Part shown: positions 9,873 to 18,667 of the stretch, piece by piece
Position numbering within the stretch: position 1 is the stretch's first letter
How the letters are laid out: the number at the start of each line of letters is the position of its first letter
Assembly: GCA_903918755.1 (NCBI GenBank)
Contig: CAIXFN010000013.1
Coordinates: 1-64,000, forward strand
Source: an uncultured Pedosphaera sp.
GTDB taxonomy: Bacteria > Verrucomicrobiota > Verrucomicrobiia > Limisphaerales > Pedosphaeraceae
DNA: 64,000 nucleotides
Direction: 5' to 3'
Notes under the pieces: model-generated
Databases searched by the model: none
What the model was told of the DNA's origin: nothing
Seen by the model: the letters and a program-made list of their open reading frames with translations, nothing else
Translations under genes and position numbers: made by a program

Positions 9873-11150
9873 TCACCCCGGGCGGACTTCCACTTCAGCC
9901 GGGACGCGCAATTCCCCTTCCCAACTGGCCATGATCGCGGAGGCCAGGCAGTTGCCGATCACGTTGATGGTAGTGCGGGCCATGTCCAGAATGGCATCGA
10001 CGGCCAGGATCAGGGCCACGCCTTCCAGGGGCAGCCCAAAGCTGACCAGCGCGCCGGAGAGGATCACCGAGGTGGCCCGCGGCACCGCGGCCACCCCCTT
10101 GGACGTCAACATGAGCGTCAACATCATCATAACCTGCTGGCCGGTCGTCAGGCTGACACCCGCCGCCTGGGCCACGAAAACCAGCGCCACAGCCAGATGC
10201 AGGGTGCTGCCATCGAGGTTGAAGGAATAGCCAGCCGGCAGCACAAAGGAAACGATCCGCTTGGGCACGCCGAACTTGACCATGGCCTCCAACGCGGACG
10301 GCAGGGCCGCTTCCGATGAGGTAGTGGAAAAAGCAATCAAGGCGGGGCCTTTGATGGCCTTGAGAAACCGCCCCACCGGCACCCGCGCAATCAAGGCGGC
10401 GGGCAGGAGCACGACCAGGCCAAAAACCGTCAGCGCGCTGTAGAGCGTCAGGATCAACTTGATCAAATGTTTGAGCACATCCAGGCCCAAGTGACCGACG
10501 GTCACCGCCATCGCCGCGCCGATCCCCCAGGGCGCCAGTTTCATCACGAGATCGGTGAACTTGAACATCACCTGCGAAAGCCCTTCGCAAAAGCCGAGCA
10601 TGGCCTTCTTGGGCTCGCCCTGCACCTGCGTGAGAGCGACGGCGAAAATCGCCGCGAAAACCACCACCTGCAGCACATCGTTTTCCGCGGCGCTCTTGAA
10701 AAAGCTTTCCGGCGCGATGTTCTCCAAGCGCTCGCGGGTGGTCAGTTTCACCAGATTGTTGGCGGGCGAGCTCGGATCGGGCGGCGGCAGTTTCACGCCC
10801 ACGCCAGGTTTGAGTAAATTCACCGCCAGCAACCCAATGACCAGGGCCAGTGTGGTGACCACTTCAAAATAGATGAGCGAGCGCAAGGCCAGTCGACCGA
10901 CCGATTTGAGGTCATCGCTGTGGGCGGCGATGCCGGCGACCAGCGTGCTGAAAATGATCGGCACCGCGATGCACTTGACCAGCCGAAGAAAGATTTTGGA
11001 GACGACGACCAGTTGCTGGGAAGCTTCGGGAAAGAGCCAGCCCAGCAGCGAACCCAACACGGTCGCGAGTAAAATCCATTGGGTAAGGGAGAGCCGCTTC
11101 CCGGCGGGGCGCGCGGGGGGAATGGTTGGAGTATGGGTGGTGGTCGTCAT
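9873..11150 (-). CDS. Dicarboxylate/amino acid:cation symporter (DAACS)
   Basis: A 425-aa inner-membrane transporter of the GltP/DctA family, importing glutamate, aspartate or C4-dicarboxylates with H+ or Na+. Eight transmembrane helices plus two hairpins fit the length. Recognisable motifs are the HP1 serine-rich loop (STTSSEAALPSALEAM), LPAGYSFNLDGSTLHLA and the HP2/TM8 segment ending DAILDMARTTINVIGNC. The ATG at 11150 is chosen because the frame further upstream adds 26 residues of non-family sequence. A gap of 180 bp separates it from the divergent secreted metallopeptidase gene. Exact substrate is undetermined. Confidence 0.92.
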   Translation of the reverse strand: MTTTTHTPTIPPARPAGKRLSLTQWILLATVLGSLLGWLFPEASQQLVVVSKIFLRLVKCIAVPIIFSTLVAGIAAHSDDLKSVGRLALRSLIYFEVVTTLALVIGLLAVNLLKPGVGVKLPPPDPSSPANNLVKLTTRERLENIAPESFFKSAAENDVLQVVVFAAIFAVALTQVQGEPKKAMLGFCEGLSQVMFKFTDLVMKLAPWGIGAAMAVTVGHLGLDVLKHLIKLILTLYSALTVFGLVVLLPAALIARVPVGRFLKAIKGPALIAFSTTSSEAALPSALEAMVKFGVPKRIVSFVLPAGYSFNLDGSTLHLAVALVFVAQAAGVSLTTGQQVMMMLTLMLTSKGVAAVPRATSVILSGALVSFGLPLEGVALILAVDAILDMARTTINVIGNCLASAIMASWEGELRVPAEVEVRPG

Positions 11151-11330
11151 GCGCAACGCAGGGATGCTAGGCAACCGCGGCGGGCTTGTCAAAGCGGGGA
11201 ATATTTCCCACCCATTTCGGCCTTGCAACGCCCTCCCCCCCGCCTATGCTCGAACCGTCAGCAACCCAATTACAGCGCCAACTTTAACTGAAAGTTCTCC
11301 CGCATCATTGCCGCCCCTCTCCCTCTCGAC

Positions 11331-12707
11331 ATGAAAACAGCCACGTCCCTAAGTCTCGCGCTTCCGGTCCTGCTGCTCGCAGCGGGCACGGCGTTCGCGG
11401 AAATCAAAACGGTCATCAATCACAATGACAACGAACACGCGTCGGCGGAGTTCAAGTTTGCCGACGTTCCGCCCCCGGCGAAATCCGATGCCGGCGCCCA
11501 AGCCAAAGTCTCGATCATCGCCGGGAGCCGGGATCAAAATGGCGGTGAGATAAGCCGGTTGACGGATGGGCGGGTCCCCACGGAAGCGGACGAACCCGAG
11601 GCCAACTTCTTCTTCGCCCAAGGCGTGGATGGCGGCCGCCTGCGGTTTGATTTCGGGCAGGTCATTGAAGTGAAACAGGTGAATACTTATTCGTGGCATC
11701 CGGACACCCGGGCGCCGCAGGTCTATGAGCTTTATGCGAGCGATGGTACCGCGGACGGGTTCAAAGCGGAACCGGATGCCGACACAGACCCGGCCAAGGC
11801 GGGTTGGAAGCTGGTCACCAAGGTCGCGGCCCGCTCGGGGGGCGGCCAATACGGAGTTAGCATTTCGGATACCGCCGGCCTGATAGGCAAATATCGGTAC
11901 CTCTTGTTTGTCTGCGCGGCCACCGAAACCGCGGACCCATTCGGCAACACGTTTTACAGCGAGATCGATGTCATCGCGGGGGACTCCACCAACACCACGG
12001 ACACCGCATCCGCCGTGGCCTATGTCCCGTTCGTCACCAATTCGGTGGATGGCAAATGCAAGATCACAATTGATTTCTCCAAGGCGCCGGAGCTGAAGGA
12101 ATGGGCGGAGCAGAAGCTGGCCCCGGTATTGGCGGAATGGTATCCAAAACTGACGGACATGCTCGCGAGTGATGGGTACACCGCCCCAACCGAATTCTCC
12201 GTGCGCCTGGCCCCCGGAAACGGGGTGGCGGCAACCGGCGGAACCCGCGTGACTGCCAATTCCGACTGGCTCAAACGGGAACTGAAACGCGAAGCCATCG
12301 GGGCACTGTTGCATGAAGAAGTCCACGTGATCCAGCAATACGGCCGGGCCCGACGGAACAATCCCAACGCCACCCGCGCTCCCGGATGGCTCACCGAAGC
12401 CATACCTGACTATATCCGGTGGTTCCTCTATGAACCGGACAGTCACGGCGCCGACCTGGTGTGGATCAAGCGGCAACGTAATTTCGTCCCCAAGTACGAT
12501 ACTGCCTATCGCCCAGGCGCCAATTTCCTGAACTGGGCCTCCGAAAAATATGACAAGAAATTGGTCTCCAAACTGAACGCCGCCATCCGCAGTGGCAAGT
12601 ATTCGGAAGAAATCTGGAAGGAATCCACCGGCAAAACCGCGGATGAACTGGGCGCCGATTGGAAGGCGGAGATTCTCAAAGAAATCGCGCCCTCGCCGGT
12701 GCAGTAA
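11331..12707 (+). CDS. Secreted basic-secretory-protein-like metallopeptidase
   Basis: A 458-aa exported protein with a signal peptide at about 1-23 ending in TAFA. The middle (about 55-210) resembles a discoidin/F5-8-type carbohydrate-binding fold. The C-terminal ~230 residues match the plant basic secretory protein (BSP) family, with LHEEVHVIQQYGR carrying HEEVH (an HExxH zinc site) followed by GWLTEAIPDYIRW and RPGANFLNW. BSP proteins are poorly characterised putative zinc peptidases. The gene converges on the next one, with a strong hairpin in between. Confidence 0.85.
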   Translation: MKTATSLSLALPVLLLAAGTAFAEIKTVINHNDNEHASAEFKFADVPPPAKSDAGAQAKVSIIAGSRDQNGGEISRLTDGRVPTEADEPEANFFFAQGVDGGRLRFDFGQVIEVKQVNTYSWHPDTRAPQVYELYASDGTADGFKAEPDADTDPAKAGWKLVTKVAARSGGGQYGVSISDTAGLIGKYRYLLFVCAATETADPFGNTFYSEIDVIAGDSTNTTDTASAVAYVPFVTNSVDGKCKITIDFSKAPELKEWAEQKLAPVLAEWYPKLTDMLASDGYTAPTEFSVRLAPGNGVAATGGTRVTANSDWLKRELKREAIGALLHEEVHVIQQYGRARRNNPNATRAPGWLTEAIPDYIRWFLYEPDSHGADLVWIKRQRNFVPKYDTAYRPGANFLNWASEKYDKKLVSKLNAAIRSGKYSEEIWKESTGKTADELGADWKAEILKEIAPSPVQ

Positions 12708-12731
12708 GGAAGGGACTCTTTCGCATCACGT

Positions 12732-12772
12732 CCCCGCCCAGCTACCGCCGCAAACGGTAGAACTGGGCGGGG
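12732..12772. terminator. Bidirectional terminator-like stem
   Basis: CCCCGCCCAG plus CTACCG (12732-12747) pairs with CGGTAG plus CTGGGCGGGG (12755-12772), interrupted only by an AA bulge. This gives a 16-bp stem between two convergent genes and overlaps the last codons of the minus-strand gene. No T-tract is evident. Confidence 0.5.
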
Positions 12773-13524
12773 GCGGATAGCGCCGCAGTAACCCCGTTGG
12801 TGCCGCCAGTGGGGGCGTCCGTCCAGGTCCCGGTTTGCAGCGCGGGGCTGGATTGCAGCACAAATCCAGGCGTGGCCGGCGACCAGGAGATGGTTGCGAA
12901 TCCGGGCGCGGCGGGAGTGATGCTCAAGACGGGCGGCGCTGGAGTGAACTGCAACACCAAAGGCTCGCTGTCCCGGAGGACGCCGTTGACATCGTGAATT
13001 ACCAGCGTCAGGGAGTAAGTCTGTCCGGGAATTCCGCTCACGATGTCCCAAATCGGATGGGTGTCGAAGAAGGCCGGCCCCATGTAAAAGCTTTCCCCCA
13101 GGCGCATCGGGGCTGATCCAGTATCATTCCAAACTTCCATTCCGGGATCCTTGGCCAGGAGGATGAAACGGATGTCCGCCAAAGGGGACAGTTCGAGAAA
13201 GTCCGCAGTTTCATCGTCCGCCGCCGCCGAGTGAAATCCCACATCACCGGTCGCGAAGCCGGGAAAACCAGGAATAGTGGAAAATTCCAAGCCGAGGGGT
13301 TGGATGAAGTCCACGTTAACCTTCAGTTGCCCCGCCAGGCTCTGCCCAATTTGCATTTCGTTTTCCGCCGACGCAGAGCCGGAACAAAATGCGAGAGTCG
13401 TGGCAAGAAACAGTCCGGCGAGGCCGCGAATCCGGTCAGGCGCAATCGGGCAGCGGGTTGTGTGGGGTTTAATTGCGGCTGACGGGGCCGCTCCGGGGCA
13501 GGGTTTACAGACATTTTCGCGCAT
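12742..13524 (-). CDS. Secreted protein of unknown function
   Basis: About 260 aa from the ATG at 13522-13524. A basic N-terminus is followed by a hydrophobic stretch (GLAGLFLATTLAFCSGSASA), probably an export signal, then a Gly/Pro/Ala-rich all-beta body. The last ~70 residues (from about ITPAAPGFATISW) look like a fibronectin-like module ending in QFYRLRR, a tail I associate with verrucomicrobial exported proteins. I recognise no catalytic motif. It is not a PEP-CTERM protein, since no PEP box, hydrophobic helix and basic end are present. Function unknown. Confidence 0.6.
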   Translation of the reverse strand: MRENVCKPCPGAAPSAAIKPHTTRCPIAPDRIRGLAGLFLATTLAFCSGSASAENEMQIGQSLAGQLKVNVDFIQPLGLEFSTIPGFPGFATGDVGFHSAAADDETADFLELSPLADIRFILLAKDPGMEVWNDTGSAPMRLGESFYMGPAFFDTHPIWDIVSGIPGQTYSLTLVIHDVNGVLRDSEPLVLQFTPAPPVLSITPAAPGFATISWSPATPGFVLQSSPALQTGTWTDAPTGGTNGVTAALSAPAQFYRLRR

Positions 13525-13601
13525 CGCGGCAGGACCATAGCACACGAAAACGCGTTGTCAAACGGACCGGAAAAGAGGCCGAAATAGCCGGTGACCAAAT
13601 G

Positions 13602-13633
13602 TTGAACCCCGGCCCGAACGGGCCGGGGTTCAA
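13602..13633 (-). terminator. Terminator hairpin after zinc protease gene
   Basis: A perfect 14-bp inverted repeat (TTGAACCCCGGCCC / GGGCCGGGGTTCAA) with loop GAAC lies 9 bp beyond the stop of the minus-strand protease gene. Stem strength favours an intrinsic terminator, though the following T-run is weak. Confidence 0.7.
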
Positions 13634-13642
13634 AGGAAGGGA

Positions 13643-16105
13643 CTATTCGCCGCCGCGGGGGTCGAGGGCCTTGGTGATCCGCGCGGGGAGGTCCCGGAGA
13701 TGGGCTTCCACGGCGGGCTTGGCGCCCTTGCCTTTGGCCATCTGGGTCAGCTTGCGGATTTCTTCCAATTCAACGCGGGAGAGCGCCGGCAGATCGGAAT
13801 TGGCGGCGGGTGTTTTGATATTCGCCGCCAGCATATCCACGTAAGTGCGCTGGAGATTCCGGCGGTAAAGGTCGATCTCGACGGGCGTGTTATTCAACTC
13901 GCGGAACAGACCTTTCCTCAGGTCCTCAAACAGCTTCGCGGGGGCATAGCTATTGGTTTCGGTTTGTTCCAATTCCGCCAGACGGGCAATCCGGGTGCTG
14001 GAGATAAGATTGCCGAGCACCATGCTTTGGGAGGCCAATACCCGGCGGGCTGTGCCGTCGGAAGTCAACCGGGCGACGATGTCCGGTCCGATGAATTTCA
14101 CCGGGGTGCTGAGGGCATTGTCCAACAGGAAATTCACCGCCTGTTGCTGGTAAGCGGGATCATTCGGGAAGAAGCGGCGATTGGCATCGCCGTAATACAG
14201 GTTGATCTCCTGCACGCCACCCACCACGTTCGCCACATGGCCCATTTCCCGGCTCCATTGACCGAGCAGGGAGTCATAGACATCCGCCAACACGGAATAA
14301 TCCTTGCCCGCTTTGCTGGTGGCTTTGACGAGGTAACCCGCCACGCGTTCCAGGTTCATCAGACCGAGGCGCGTGGCCTCCACGGCATCGGCGCCAAGGT
14401 CTTCGGTTTGTTGGGTGGAATCCACCCCGGGATTGGGATCACCGAAACGAAACATGGGCTGATCCACCTGCACCCGCACCAGTTTCTCCAATTCCGCCTT
14501 TTCATCGACGCCCTTCGCAAACTGGTGGTAGCCCCAATTCACGGCGAAGAAGTCATAGGGACCAACCTTGGCCATGAGTCCGGCGTGATCATCCGGCTGG
14601 GCCACGTAGTTGTAGCGGGCGTAATCCATGATGGAGGGTGCCGTACCGTTCTTCTTGGTCCATTCCGGATCGCGCAACTGGGCAATGGTATAGCTGGAAG
14701 ATGCCTTCATGTTGTGCGGGAAGCCGAGGGAATGCCCGACTTCATGGGTGACAACGAAGCGGATCAGATCCCCTTCCAGGTCGTCGGGGAGCGGCAGTTT
14801 CTGGGCGCGGGGATCGGACGGGGAAGCCTGGACGAAATACCAATCACGGACCAGCTTCTGGACGTTGTGGTACATCCGCACATCCGCGCTCAGGATTTCG
14901 CCGGTGCGAGGATCAGACACGTGGGGGCCGAAGGCGTTTTCAATGCTCGAGGGCAGCCAGCGAATGCTGGAAATGCGCGCATCTTCCGGATCCCAGTCGG
15001 GATCTTCGCGGGGATCCGGGGCATATTTGCCGATGATCGCATTGGTGAAACCAGCCGCGGCGAAAGCGGGCGCCCAGTCCTCGATGCCCTGCTTCACATA
15101 TTTCTTCCATTTTTCGGGCACTTCCCGGGCCACGTAAAATACAATGGGTTTAACGGGTTCGGAGACTTCCGCTTCCGGGTTCTTCTTTTCCAAGCGCCAG
15201 CGGGTGATGAGCCGGACGGTCTCGGCCTCATGATCACTGCCATAAGCGAAATCGGTGAAATTCTCGGTAAAGAAACCGACCCGCGAGTCCCAGCGACGGG
15301 GCTTCATCGGCGTCTCCGGCAGTTTGACCATGCTGTGTTTGATCACCGCCGTCAGACCGCTGGAATCGGAACTTGCATCGCCACCGCCCACGGGAACGCC
15401 AAAGGCGCGCGCCTGGCCGGGGGCGTAACTGGCGAGGACGCGGATGTTGATGTTACGGGGAAAGGCTTTGAACTCTTCAATGAAAGTCCGGGTAGGATCC
15501 ATGACCCCGGCGTTTAGCGCCCGCTTGGCACTGAATTCCGGCACGTCCTTCTTGAACAAATCCGTGACGTCGATCACCGGGGCCTTGTCCTTGCCATAAG
15601 CCTTGATCTCGAACGCCCGAATGATCGGGGCGAGGTTGGAGGTCTTCACGGCCTGGGCGATGGGATCACTCGTCTCGGCGCGGATGTTGTAGCGCACATC
15701 GCGGAGCAGGACTTGTTCGCCGTGCAATTCCCAGCGCACCACGCGGTCCATGACCGGCATACCAGCATAGGAGTTGCCGGCGGTGGTTTCGGCGATTTGG
15801 GTCACCCAAAGGAGATCGGTGTCAAGGGCATCGGCGGGAATCTCGTAAAAGAGGTTTTCGTCCACGCGGTGGACCCGGAAGAGACCCACCTTCGTTACCG
15901 CGTCTTTGTTGATGACGTCATCGAACTTCTTGATTTTGGGTTTCTTAGGCGGCGCTTCATCCGGTTTCTTTTCCCCTTCCTTCGGCGCATCGGCCTTGGG
16001 TTTTTCCGGCGGCGGGTCATCCGCGCGGACAGCCGCGATGACGGCGACGGTGGTGATCAGAGACAACGAGAGAATGAACCGGAGGGAAGACGTTCGCAGA
16101 CGCAT
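13643..16105 (-). CDS. Exported zinc-dependent metalloprotease (DUF5117/DUF4953 type)
   Basis: An 820-aa protein with signal peptide MRLRTSSLRFILSLSL... ending near ADD, then a Pro/Lys/Glu-rich spacer (about 30-65). The extended zinc motif HEVGHSLGFPHN is at about residue 454, giving a metzincin-like HExxHxxGxxH site. The flanks match the large bacterial family annotated with DUF5117, DUF5118 and DUF4953. I use the ATG at 16103-16105, where the signal peptide begins; upstream in-frame sequence is unlike protein. It is divergent from the YmdB-type gene and followed by a strong hairpin. It probably acts in the periplasm or outside on proteins. Confidence 0.88.
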   Translation of the reverse strand: MRLRTSSLRFILSLSLITTVAVIAAVRADDPPPEKPKADAPKEGEKKPDEAPPKKPKIKKFDDVINKDAVTKVGLFRVHRVDENLFYEIPADALDTDLLWVTQIAETTAGNSYAGMPVMDRVVRWELHGEQVLLRDVRYNIRAETSDPIAQAVKTSNLAPIIRAFEIKAYGKDKAPVIDVTDLFKKDVPEFSAKRALNAGVMDPTRTFIEEFKAFPRNINIRVLASYAPGQARAFGVPVGGGDASSDSSGLTAVIKHSMVKLPETPMKPRRWDSRVGFFTENFTDFAYGSDHEAETVRLITRWRLEKKNPEAEVSEPVKPIVFYVAREVPEKWKKYVKQGIEDWAPAFAAAGFTNAIIGKYAPDPREDPDWDPEDARISSIRWLPSSIENAFGPHVSDPRTGEILSADVRMYHNVQKLVRDWYFVQASPSDPRAQKLPLPDDLEGDLIRFVVTHEVGHSLGFPHNMKASSSYTIAQLRDPEWTKKNGTAPSIMDYARYNYVAQPDDHAGLMAKVGPYDFFAVNWGYHQFAKGVDEKAELEKLVRVQVDQPMFRFGDPNPGVDSTQQTEDLGADAVEATRLGLMNLERVAGYLVKATSKAGKDYSVLADVYDSLLGQWSREMGHVANVVGGVQEINLYYGDANRRFFPNDPAYQQQAVNFLLDNALSTPVKFIGPDIVARLTSDGTARRVLASQSMVLGNLISSTRIARLAELEQTETNSYAPAKLFEDLRKGLFRELNNTPVEIDLYRRNLQRTYVDMLAANIKTPAANSDLPALSRVELEEIRKLTQMAKGKGAKPAVEAHLRDLPARITKALDPRGGE

Positions 16106-16291
16106 AGCAAGCTGATACGCCGATGGTGCGCCGGCGGCAAGCGAAAATTCCGGGAATTCGGTTGGCCGACCGAAAGGGGCCAAGTCAATGCACCGTCGCG
16201 CGCCCGACTGCCGGTGGGAATCCATCGCGAACCAGGCGGCGGCGGCGACATGCAGCTTGCCTGATCGGCGGGTTTCCGCCATTACTTGGCC

Positions 16292-17089
16292 ATGGTTAAG
16301 ATTTTGTTCATTGGCGACATCGTCGGCGAACCGGGACGGCGGGCCGTGAGTGAACTGGTACCGCGTTTGCGCCGGCAATTGGATCTGACTTTAGTGGTGG
16401 CCAACGGGGAAAATTCCGCTGGCGGTTCGGGGATCACGCCTAAAACCGCAGAGGAAATCTTCGACGCCGGGGTGGATATCATCACCTCGGGAGATCATCT
16501 TTGGGACCAGAAGGAAGTGGTGGGACTCTTGCAAAATAACTCCCGGTTCCTACGCCCCCACAATTACCCGTCGGGGACGCCGGGCAAAGGCAGTGTGGTT
16601 TACCAAGCGGATAACCAGGCCCCCATCGCGATTTTGAACCTGCAGGGCCGGACCTTCATGCAGGACCTGGAAAATCCGTTCATCATGGCCCGGTCCGAGG
16701 TGGAACGGTTGCGGCAGAAGACCAACATCATCCTGGTGGATTTCCATGCCGAGGCGACTTCCGAAAAGGCGGCCATGGGCCGGATGCTCGACGGTCAGGT
16801 CTCGGCCTTGATTGGCACCCACACCCACGTGCAAACGGCGGATGAACAAATCTTTCCGGGCGGCACCGCTTTCTTGAGTGATGCGGGCTTTACCGGTCCG
16901 CATGAAAGCGTCATCGGGCGGGAAATTGACCCGGTGATAAAGCGTTTTCTGACGCTGCAACCGCAACGATTCGCGGTGGCCACGGAACGGGTATTTCTCC
17001 AAGGAGCAGTGGTGGAAATTGATTCCTATACTGGCAAAGCCATCAGCATCAAACGCATTTCCGAGGCCCTGCCCAGTGCGGGCAAATAG
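16292..17089 (+). CDS. YmdB-like metallophosphoesterase (TIGR00282)
   Basis: About 265 aa from the ATG at 16292, with another in-frame ATG at 16286. The dinuclear-metal phosphoesterase motifs are in order: FIGDIVGEPGR at the N-terminus, ANGENSAGG, SGDHLWDQKE, VDFHAEATSEK and GTHTHVQTAD. This family includes Bacillus YmdB, a 2',3'-cyclic nucleotide phosphodiesterase that influences biofilm formation and motility. The gene is 14 bp upstream of xseA on the same strand, so they probably form an operon; this pairing resembles arrangements with RNA/DNA-processing genes elsewhere. Substrate here is inferred only from family. Confidence 0.92.
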   Translation: MVKILFIGDIVGEPGRRAVSELVPRLRRQLDLTLVVANGENSAGGSGITPKTAEEIFDAGVDIITSGDHLWDQKEVVGLLQNNSRFLRPHNYPSGTPGKGSVVYQADNQAPIAILNLQGRTFMQDLENPFIMARSEVERLRQKTNIILVDFHAEATSEKAAMGRMLDGQVSALIGTHTHVQTADEQIFPGGTAFLSDAGFTGPHESVIGREIDPVIKRFLTLQPQRFAVATERVFLQGAVVEIDSYTGKAISIKRISEALPSAGK

Positions 17090-17103
17090 GCCACTCGCCC
17101 CGC

Positions 17104-18516
17104 ATGGCCAAGCCATCCAAATCTCAGTGGGACTTTGGAGAATTATTCCCGCCGGAACCACCCGCACGAAAAGTTCTTTCGGTTTATGAACTGACCGTCC
17201 AAATCAAGCGGTTGCTGGAGAAGCAAATTGGACAGGTCTGGGTAACGGGAGAGGTGACCAACTTCCGGGCGCAAAGTTCCGGGCATCTTTACTTCACGCT
17301 GAAAGATGCCGATTCCCAAGTCAGTTGCGTTCTTTTCCGGAATGAGGCCCGGGAGGCGCGCGCGTTCCTGCAGGATGGACGAAAAGTCCTGGCACAGGGG
17401 GAAGTGACGGTTTACGAACCGCGCGGGCAGTATCAATTGCGGGTCACCGCCGTGGAGTTGCAAGGAGTGGGTGCGCTGCAAATGGCCTTCGAGCAACTCA
17501 AGCAGCGGCTGAATGCCGAAGGGTTGTTTGCCGCAGAGCGCAAGCGTCCCCTGCCCCGCTATCCCCGCCGCCTCGGTTTGGTGACCTCGCCGACGGGTGC
17601 GGCCATCCGGGATGTTCTTCATGTCATCCGGCGACGGAATCCCGCCCTGGAAATTATCCTGGCCCCCTGCCGGGTGCAGGGCCAGGGTGCCGCCGGGGAA
17701 ATCGCGGCGGCGGTACGACTGCTGAATGAGTTTTCGACCCGCCAACCGGAACAAGCCCCGGATCTGATTCTCATCACCCGCGGCGGGGGTAGTCTGGAAG
17801 ATTTATGGGCATTTAACGAGGAGGTTGTGGCCCGGGCCATCTTCGAGTCCCGGCTGCCAGTGGTCTCCGCGGTCGGCCATGAGATTGATTTCACCATCAG
17901 TGATTTTGTGGCGGACCTGCGAGCGGCCACGCCGAGTGCGGCGGCGGAAATCATTACAGAAGGGGTGTTCGCCACCCGCGAATTCATCGCCGGCGTCGGG
18001 GAACTGTTGCAAGCCATCGCCTACCGGCATTGGGAACGGCTTTTCCAGGAGTTGAAACAGGTGAACGGCCGGCTGCTGCGCCTCCATCCGCGCCGCCAGA
18101 TCAACGAAAGCTGGCAGCACCTCGACGATTTGCAGGTGGCGCTCAACCGCAACGCGCGCCAGCAGTTACAGGCGGCAAAGCTCGCAGCGAGCAATCTGCG
18201 GGACCGGCTGCAACGGCTGCGTCCGCGCCAGATGCTGGAACTCCGCCGGGAACGCTGGCGGCTCGCCCAGGCACGACTGCTCGAACTTTCGCACCGACAG
18301 GTCACGGAAGCGCGGGTAAGACTGGGAGCGGCCAGCGAACGACTGCGATTGCTGGGCCCGGAACAGGTTCTGGCACGGGGCTATTCCATTACCCTGGATG
18401 CAGCGACCGGCGAGGTAGTGCGCACCGCTGCGGCCGTGACGCCCGGGCAGGAATTACGGACGCGCCTGGCCAGCGGGGAAGTGCGGAGCCGGGTGGAGAA
18501 GGCGCAGGACTCTTGA
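17104..18516 (+). CDS. xseA: Exodeoxyribonuclease VII large subunit
   Basis: A 470-aa catalytic subunit of exonuclease VII, which degrades single-stranded DNA from both ends. It has the N-terminal OB-fold (about 20-125; VTGEVTNFRAQSSGHLYFTLKD), the catalytic core with TSPTGAAIRD, and ITRGGGSLEDLWAFNEE with SAVGHEIDFTISDFVADLRAATPSAAAE. A long coiled-coil region fills about 290-410. The start ATG is 14 bp after the phosphoesterase stop. No xseB-like small subunit follows within the window; it may be encoded elsewhere. Confidence 0.95.
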   Translation: MAKPSKSQWDFGELFPPEPPARKVLSVYELTVQIKRLLEKQIGQVWVTGEVTNFRAQSSGHLYFTLKDADSQVSCVLFRNEAREARAFLQDGRKVLAQGEVTVYEPRGQYQLRVTAVELQGVGALQMAFEQLKQRLNAEGLFAAERKRPLPRYPRRLGLVTSPTGAAIRDVLHVIRRRNPALEIILAPCRVQGQGAAGEIAAAVRLLNEFSTRQPEQAPDLILITRGGGSLEDLWAFNEEVVARAIFESRLPVVSAVGHEIDFTISDFVADLRAATPSAAAEIITEGVFATREFIAGVGELLQAIAYRHWERLFQELKQVNGRLLRLHPRRQINESWQHLDDLQVALNRNARQQLQAAKLAASNLRDRLQRLRPRQMLELRRERWRLAQARLLELSHRQVTEARVRLGAASERLRLLGPEQVLARGYSITLDAATGEVVRTAAAVTPGQELRTRLASGEVRSRVEKAQDS

Positions 18517-18569
18517 TCCTGGACCAGTAGTATTGGGGGACGGGCAAGATTGACGACTCCACCTCTCCC

Positions 18570-18604
18570 CTCCCTCTCCCCCATTCTAAATGGTGGAGAG
18601 GGAG
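18570..18604. terminator. Hairpin between convergent genes
   Basis: CTCCCTCTCCCCCA (18570-18583) and TGGTGGAGAGGGAG (18591-18604) are a 14-bp inverted repeat with one mismatch and a short A/T-rich loop. It lies between convergent xseA and the dehydrogenase gene, as expected for a bidirectional terminator. Confidence 0.55.
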
Positions 18605-18667
18605 GAACGGCACAGCTCCCCGGCATCCGATGCGCGCGGAGAGACACCCCGCACCGATCGACCGGGC

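Noticed and set aside
12742-13524. Exosortase substrate (PEP-CTERM protein)
   Set aside because: The C-terminus ends in YRLRR with no PEP motif or transmembrane helix before it.
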